Origin: Pseudomonadota bacterium
GTDB taxonomy: Bacteria; Pseudomonadota; Gammaproteobacteria; Burkholderiales; Burkholderiaceae_B
Reading direction: 5' to 3'
DNA length: 9,816 nt
Assembly (NCBI GenBank): GCA_023389535.1
Contig: JAEWEH010000177.1
Coordinates: 1 to 9,816 of the forward strand
A program made the position numbers and the translations under genes. Shown here in pieces: positions 7,381 to 9,816 of this stretch; within the stretch, counting starts at the first letter, position 1, and each line of letters opens with the position of its first letter. Under the pieces are notes generated by a model. It was not told where the DNA came from, searched no databases, and saw only the letters and a list, made by a program, of their open reading frames with translations.

Positions 7381-8442
7381 ATGCGCATCCTGCAGCTGAA
7401 TATGGAAAGAGGCTGGCGCGGCGGCGAGCGGCAGACCTTGCTTTGCATGCGGCAACTGCGGGATCACGGCCACGATGTTGCACTCCTGGCGCGCAAGCGC
7501 GGCGAGCTGGCCGCACGCGCCGCGGACGAAGGCTTCACGGTCCACGGTGTATCGGGTTCCGCCGGGTTATGTGCATTTCTGCTGCGGCATCGCCATCGCT
7601 TCGATATCCTGCATGCGCAAACCGCCAATACGCTGACTTGGCTGACCTTGCTCAAGCCGCGCCTGGGCGGGCGGGTGATCTTCACCCGGCGCACGGCATT
7701 CAGCGTGCCCGCCAAGCGCGAGCAGCGCACGGTCTGGAAATGGCGGCATGTCGATGGCTTGGTTGCCATCAGCCAGGCCGCAGCCGATGAACCGCGTCGC
7801 CTTGGCTTGGCTGTGAACGTCATCCCCAGCGCTGTGGAAGCCAAGCCTCTGGACGAGGCACATGCAAATGCCTTCGCGGATCATTACCAGTTATCGAATA
7901 AGCGCGTATTGGCGACCGCCGCGGCGCTGACCTCCGAAAAAGACCCTTGCACGCTGGTGCGCGCGGTCCATGCCTTGAAACAGCGGCGCAGCGACTTTGT
8001 CTTCCTGCATATGGGGGCGGGTGGCGACGAAGAAGCCGCCGCTCATGCGCTGGTCAAGGAATTGGATCTGGCCGGCCACTATGTGTTTACGGGCTTTCAG
8101 CTGGACATAGAAGACTTGTACCGGCTAATGGATGTCTTCGTGCTGAGCTCTCGCCACGAAGCATTGGGCACCAGTGTGCTGGATGCCTTCCTTTATGCCG
8201 TGCCGGTAGTCGCCACGGATACCGGCGGCTTGAAAGAGTCCCTGGCCGAAGGGCGTGGCCTGCTTTGCCCTGTTGGAGACTACGCCGCACTGGCGGACGC
8301 CATGGATCGGCTATTGAGCGACCGCGGCTTGCGGGCCGCCATGGTGGAAAAGGCGCGCCGCTATGTCGTGGATGAGCACGATGCCGGTGTCATGGCCGAG
8401 CGCTACCTGGCGATGTATCGGCAGGCCCTGGGCGGGGAATAA
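7381..8442 (+). CDS. GT4-family glycosyltransferase (GT-B fold)
   Basis: A 353-aa sugar transferase, most likely retaining and using a nucleotide-sugar donor. The N-terminal Rossmann half starts MRILQLNMERGWRGGER, with the Gly-Gly loop at 14-15 typical of GT4. The C-terminal half has SEKDP (185-189), MGAGGDEE (211-218) and the donor-binding segment HEALGTSVLDAF (259-270). In the family E-x7-E motif, the first Glu is Glu260 and the second position is Asp268, a conservative change. TGGLKE (281-286) follows. No membrane span is evident, so it is probably cytoplasmic or peripheral at the inner face. The ATG at 7381 lies 5 nt after the transporter stop, with GGAG at 7366-7369; an upstream in-frame start at 7306 would overlap the transporter gene and lacks family similarity. 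LPS core, capsule or other envelope glycan assembly fits the glmU context but is inference. The 3' end overlaps the convergent lrp-like gene by 53 bp. Confidence 0.9.
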   Translation: MRILQLNMERGWRGGERQTLLCMRQLRDHGHDVALLARKRGELAARAADEGFTVHGVSGSAGLCAFLLRHRHRFDILHAQTANTLTWLTLLKPRLGGRVIFTRRTAFSVPAKREQRTVWKWRHVDGLVAISQAAADEPRRLGLAVNVIPSAVEAKPLDEAHANAFADHYQLSNKRVLATAAALTSEKDPCTLVRAVHALKQRRSDFVFLHMGAGGDEEAAAHALVKELDLAGHYVFTGFQLDIEDLYRLMDVFVLSSRHEALGTSVLDAFLYAVPVVATDTGGLKESLAEGRGLLCPVGDYAALADAMDRLLSDRGLRAAMVEKARRYVVDEHDAGVMAERYLAMYRQALGGE

Positions 8443-8911
8443 ACAGCCGCGTTTCGTACTTGCTGCGGTGTATGGAAAAAAAGCTGCGTACGTTGCGCAC
8501 ATTGGCTTGCGACGTGAAGACCTGATGCGCCATGGCATGGTAAGCCGGCATATCCGCCACTTGCGCGATCACGACGAAGTCCGGCCCGGATGACACGCGG
8601 TAGCATTGCAGGATGGCCGGCACATGCGCCACACTGGCTTCGAACGCATCCAGGTGCTCGGCGCTTTGCGCATCAAGCGTGATCTCGATAATGGCGGTCA
8701 GGCTGGGCCCGATCTTTTCCGGATTCACAATGGCGACTTGTTTCGCAATGACGCCTTCGTCTACCAGGCGGCGCACCCGGCGCAGGCATGTGGGTGCGGA
8801 GGCGTGGACCCGCTGCGCCAGGTCCTGGTTCGTCAAGGCGCTATCGACTTGCAGCTGATCCAGTATGCGCAGATCTAAATCATCCAATAAGACATTAGGC
8901 ATTTGTTCCAT
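8390..8911 (-). CDS. Lrp/AsnC family transcriptional regulator
   Basis: A 173-aa DNA-binding regulator. The N-terminal winged helix-turn-helix (about 10-58) shows LDDLDLRILDQLQ, LTNQDLAQRV and the recognition helix SAPTCLRRVRRL. A ligand-sensing RAM domain (about 68-150) follows, with LTAIIEITLD, GPDFVVIAQVAD and VRSFFSIHRSKYE. Family members oligomerise and often sense amino acids. The last 15 or so residues (rich in Pro, Gly and Ser) run past the usual family end and lie in the stretch overlapping the glycosyltransferase gene. Start: ATG at 8911, with an alternative ATG at 8902; neither has a good Shine-Dalgarno. It is divergent from glmS across 147 bp of AT-rich DNA, so autoregulation and control of glmS are both plausible. 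The effector is unknown. Confidence 0.93.
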   Translation of the reverse strand: MEQMPNVLLDDLDLRILDQLQVDSALTNQDLAQRVHASAPTCLRRVRRLVDEGVIAKQVAIVNPEKIGPSLTAIIEITLDAQSAEHLDAFEASVAHVPAILQCYRVSSGPDFVVIAQVADMPAYHAMAHQVFTSQANVRNVRSFFSIHRSKYETRLFIPRPGPADTSPGSARP

Positions 8912-9058
8912 TTATTTCAATAAAATATCGACGAAGAAATAAAATTCCGCAATGATTAGATACAGAAATAATATATCAAATTCGTGCTTAAAAGGAAATC
9001 AAATTTCTTTCGAATTTGCGCACAATAGCTCATCTGTAAATTGTTTGGAGCAAAACCC
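8912..9058. promoter_or_regulatory. AT-rich divergent regulatory region between the lrp-like gene and glmS
   Basis: A 147-bp stretch, conspicuously AT-rich in a GC-rich window, which must hold the promoters of both divergent genes. It contains CAAATTCG (8977-8984), CAAATTTC (9000-9007) and the inverted CGAATTTG (9011-9018), plus GAAATAA at 8936-8942 and 8965-8971 with its inverse TTATTTC at 8912-8918. These AT-rich dyads are the kind of sequence Lrp-type proteins bind. A weak glmS -10 candidate is TAAATT at 9037-9042. The glmS Shine-Dalgarno GGAG is at 9047-9050. No glmS ribozyme is expected or seen. Confidence 0.55.
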
Positions 9059-9816
9059 ATGTGTGGAATCGTCGGCGCAGTCGCCCAGCGGGACATCACC
9101 CCTATCTTGCTAGAAGGTTTGAAGCGTCTGGAATACCGGGGCTACGACTCTTGCGGCGTCGCCATACACGATAGCGGTGAATTACGCAGGGCGCGCAGTA
9201 CCCAGCGTGTGGCCGAACTGGAAGAGCAAGTCCGCAAAGAAGGCCTGGAGGGCTACACCGGCATTGCCCATACCCGCTGGGCCACTCACGGCGCCCCAGC
9301 CACGCACAATGCCCATCCCCATTTTTCCGGGCAGGGCAAGGGCGGTTCGCGCATCGCCTTGGTCCACAACGGCATCATTGAAAATCATGATGAATTGCGT
9401 GCCGAGCTGCAGGCCGCGGGCTATGTCTTCGAAAGCCAGACAGACACCGAAGTCGTGGCCCACTTGGTCGACCATCTTTATAACGGCGATCTATTCGAAG
9501 CCGTGCAACAGGCGACGCGCCGGCTGCAAGGCGCCTACGCCATCGCCGTCTTCTGCCGCGATGAGCCCCACCGCGTCGTGGGCGCACGCCAAGGTTCGCC
9601 GCTGGTGGTGGGCCGCGGCAAGAATGAAAACTTCCTGGCCTCGGACGCACTGGCTCTGGCCGGCACCACCGACCAAATCATGTACCTGGAAGACGGCGAC
9701 GTCGTCGACCTGCAACTGGGCAAGGTCTGGGTGGTCGACCAGCAGGGCCGCCCCGCCGACAGGGAAGTGCATACTGTCCACGTGCACACCGGCGCTGCAG
9801 AGCTGGGGCCCTACCG
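9059..9816 (+). CDS. glmS: Glutamine--fructose-6-phosphate aminotransferase (isomerizing), N-terminal part, cut by window edge
   Basis: First committed step of UDP-GlcNAc synthesis: fructose-6-phosphate plus glutamine gives glucosamine-6-phosphate. The window holds about 252 residues of a family length near 610, essentially the whole class II glutamine amidotransferase domain and the linker; the two SIS sugar-isomerase domains lie beyond the edge. Visible: MCGIVGAV with the nucleophile Cys2 (exposed after Met removal), [11 protein letters not shown] (23-33), HTRWATHG (71-78) with Arg74, HNGIIEN (103-109) with the oxyanion-hole Asn104-Gly105, and TDTE with Asp129. The terminal GPY matches the conserved stretch leading into the first SIS domain. 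The start has GGAG 8 nt upstream. It works upstream of glmU, encoded about 3 kb away, and may be controlled by the divergent Lrp-type regulator. Confidence 0.98.
   Translation, partial: MCGIVGAVAQRDITPILLEGLKRLEYRGYDSCGVAIHDSGELRRARSTQRVAELEEQVRKEGLEGYTGIAHTRWATHGAPATHNAHPHFSGQGKGGSRIALVHNGIIENHDELRAELQAAGYVFESQTDTEVVAHLVDHLYNGDLFEAVQQATRRLQGAYAIAVFCRDEPHRVVGARQGSPLVVGRGKNENFLASDALALAGTTDQIMYLEDGDVVDLQLGKVWVVDQQGRPADREVHTVHVHTGAAELGPY

Noticed and set aside
8912..9058. glmS ribozyme or riboswitch ahead of glmS
   Set aside because: The glmS ribozyme is known mainly from Firmicutes. The 147-bp gap is simple AT-rich DNA and shows none of its GC-rich pseudoknotted core.

Overview
The window looks like chromosomal DNA from a GC-rich betaproteobacterium of the order Burkholderiales, most likely an Alcaligenaceae relative of Bordetella, Achromobacter or Pusillimonas. 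The reasons are a cytochrome c oxidase subunit II with a fused cytochrome c domain, a PhaM-type granule protein with a basic Ala/Lys tail, a DUF3717 protein, and a DUF4743-Nudix protein. The genus is an inference. I see no insertion sequence, prophage, CRISPR array, rRNA or tRNA, and none of the coding regions looks broken.

Left part (1-2213, minus strand): the start of an aa3/caa3-type terminal oxidase operon read leftwards. coxB (subunit II) is followed by coxA/ctaD (subunit I, cut by the window edge). Upstream of coxB there is a good sigma70-like promoter and, between it and the start codon, a perfect FNR/Anr palindrome (TTGAT-N4-ATCAA). This suggests oxygen-dependent control of the oxidase.

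Middle part (2348-4477): a DUF4743-Nudix hydrolase (plus), possibly expressed from a leaderless transcript, ends against a small DUF3717 protein (minus), with the two stop codons overlapping in a TTAA. A PhaM-like polyhydroxyalkanoate granule/nucleoid protein (plus) follows. After it lies a perfect 16-bp inverted repeat with no T-tract.

Right part (4611-9816): glmU, a DHA2-type MFS transporter and a GT4 glycosyltransferase are tightly spaced on the plus strand (GTGA overlap, then a 5-nt gap), so they are probably one transcript. An Lrp/AsnC regulator on the minus strand overlaps the 3' end of the glycosyltransferase gene by 53 bp. It is divergent from glmS, which runs off the right edge. The AT-rich lrp/glmS divergent region carries small repeated motifs.

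GlmS (glucosamine-6-phosphate synthesis) and GlmU (UDP-GlcNAc synthesis) are the first and last enzymes of UDP-GlcNAc synthesis. The locus therefore brackets this pathway with a transporter, a sugar transferase and a regulator between them. Most of the window is ordinary housekeeping content. The observations most worth checking are regulatory: the FNR box at coxB, the perfect hairpin before glmU, and the structured lrp-glmS intergenic region. I found no convincing undescribed system.
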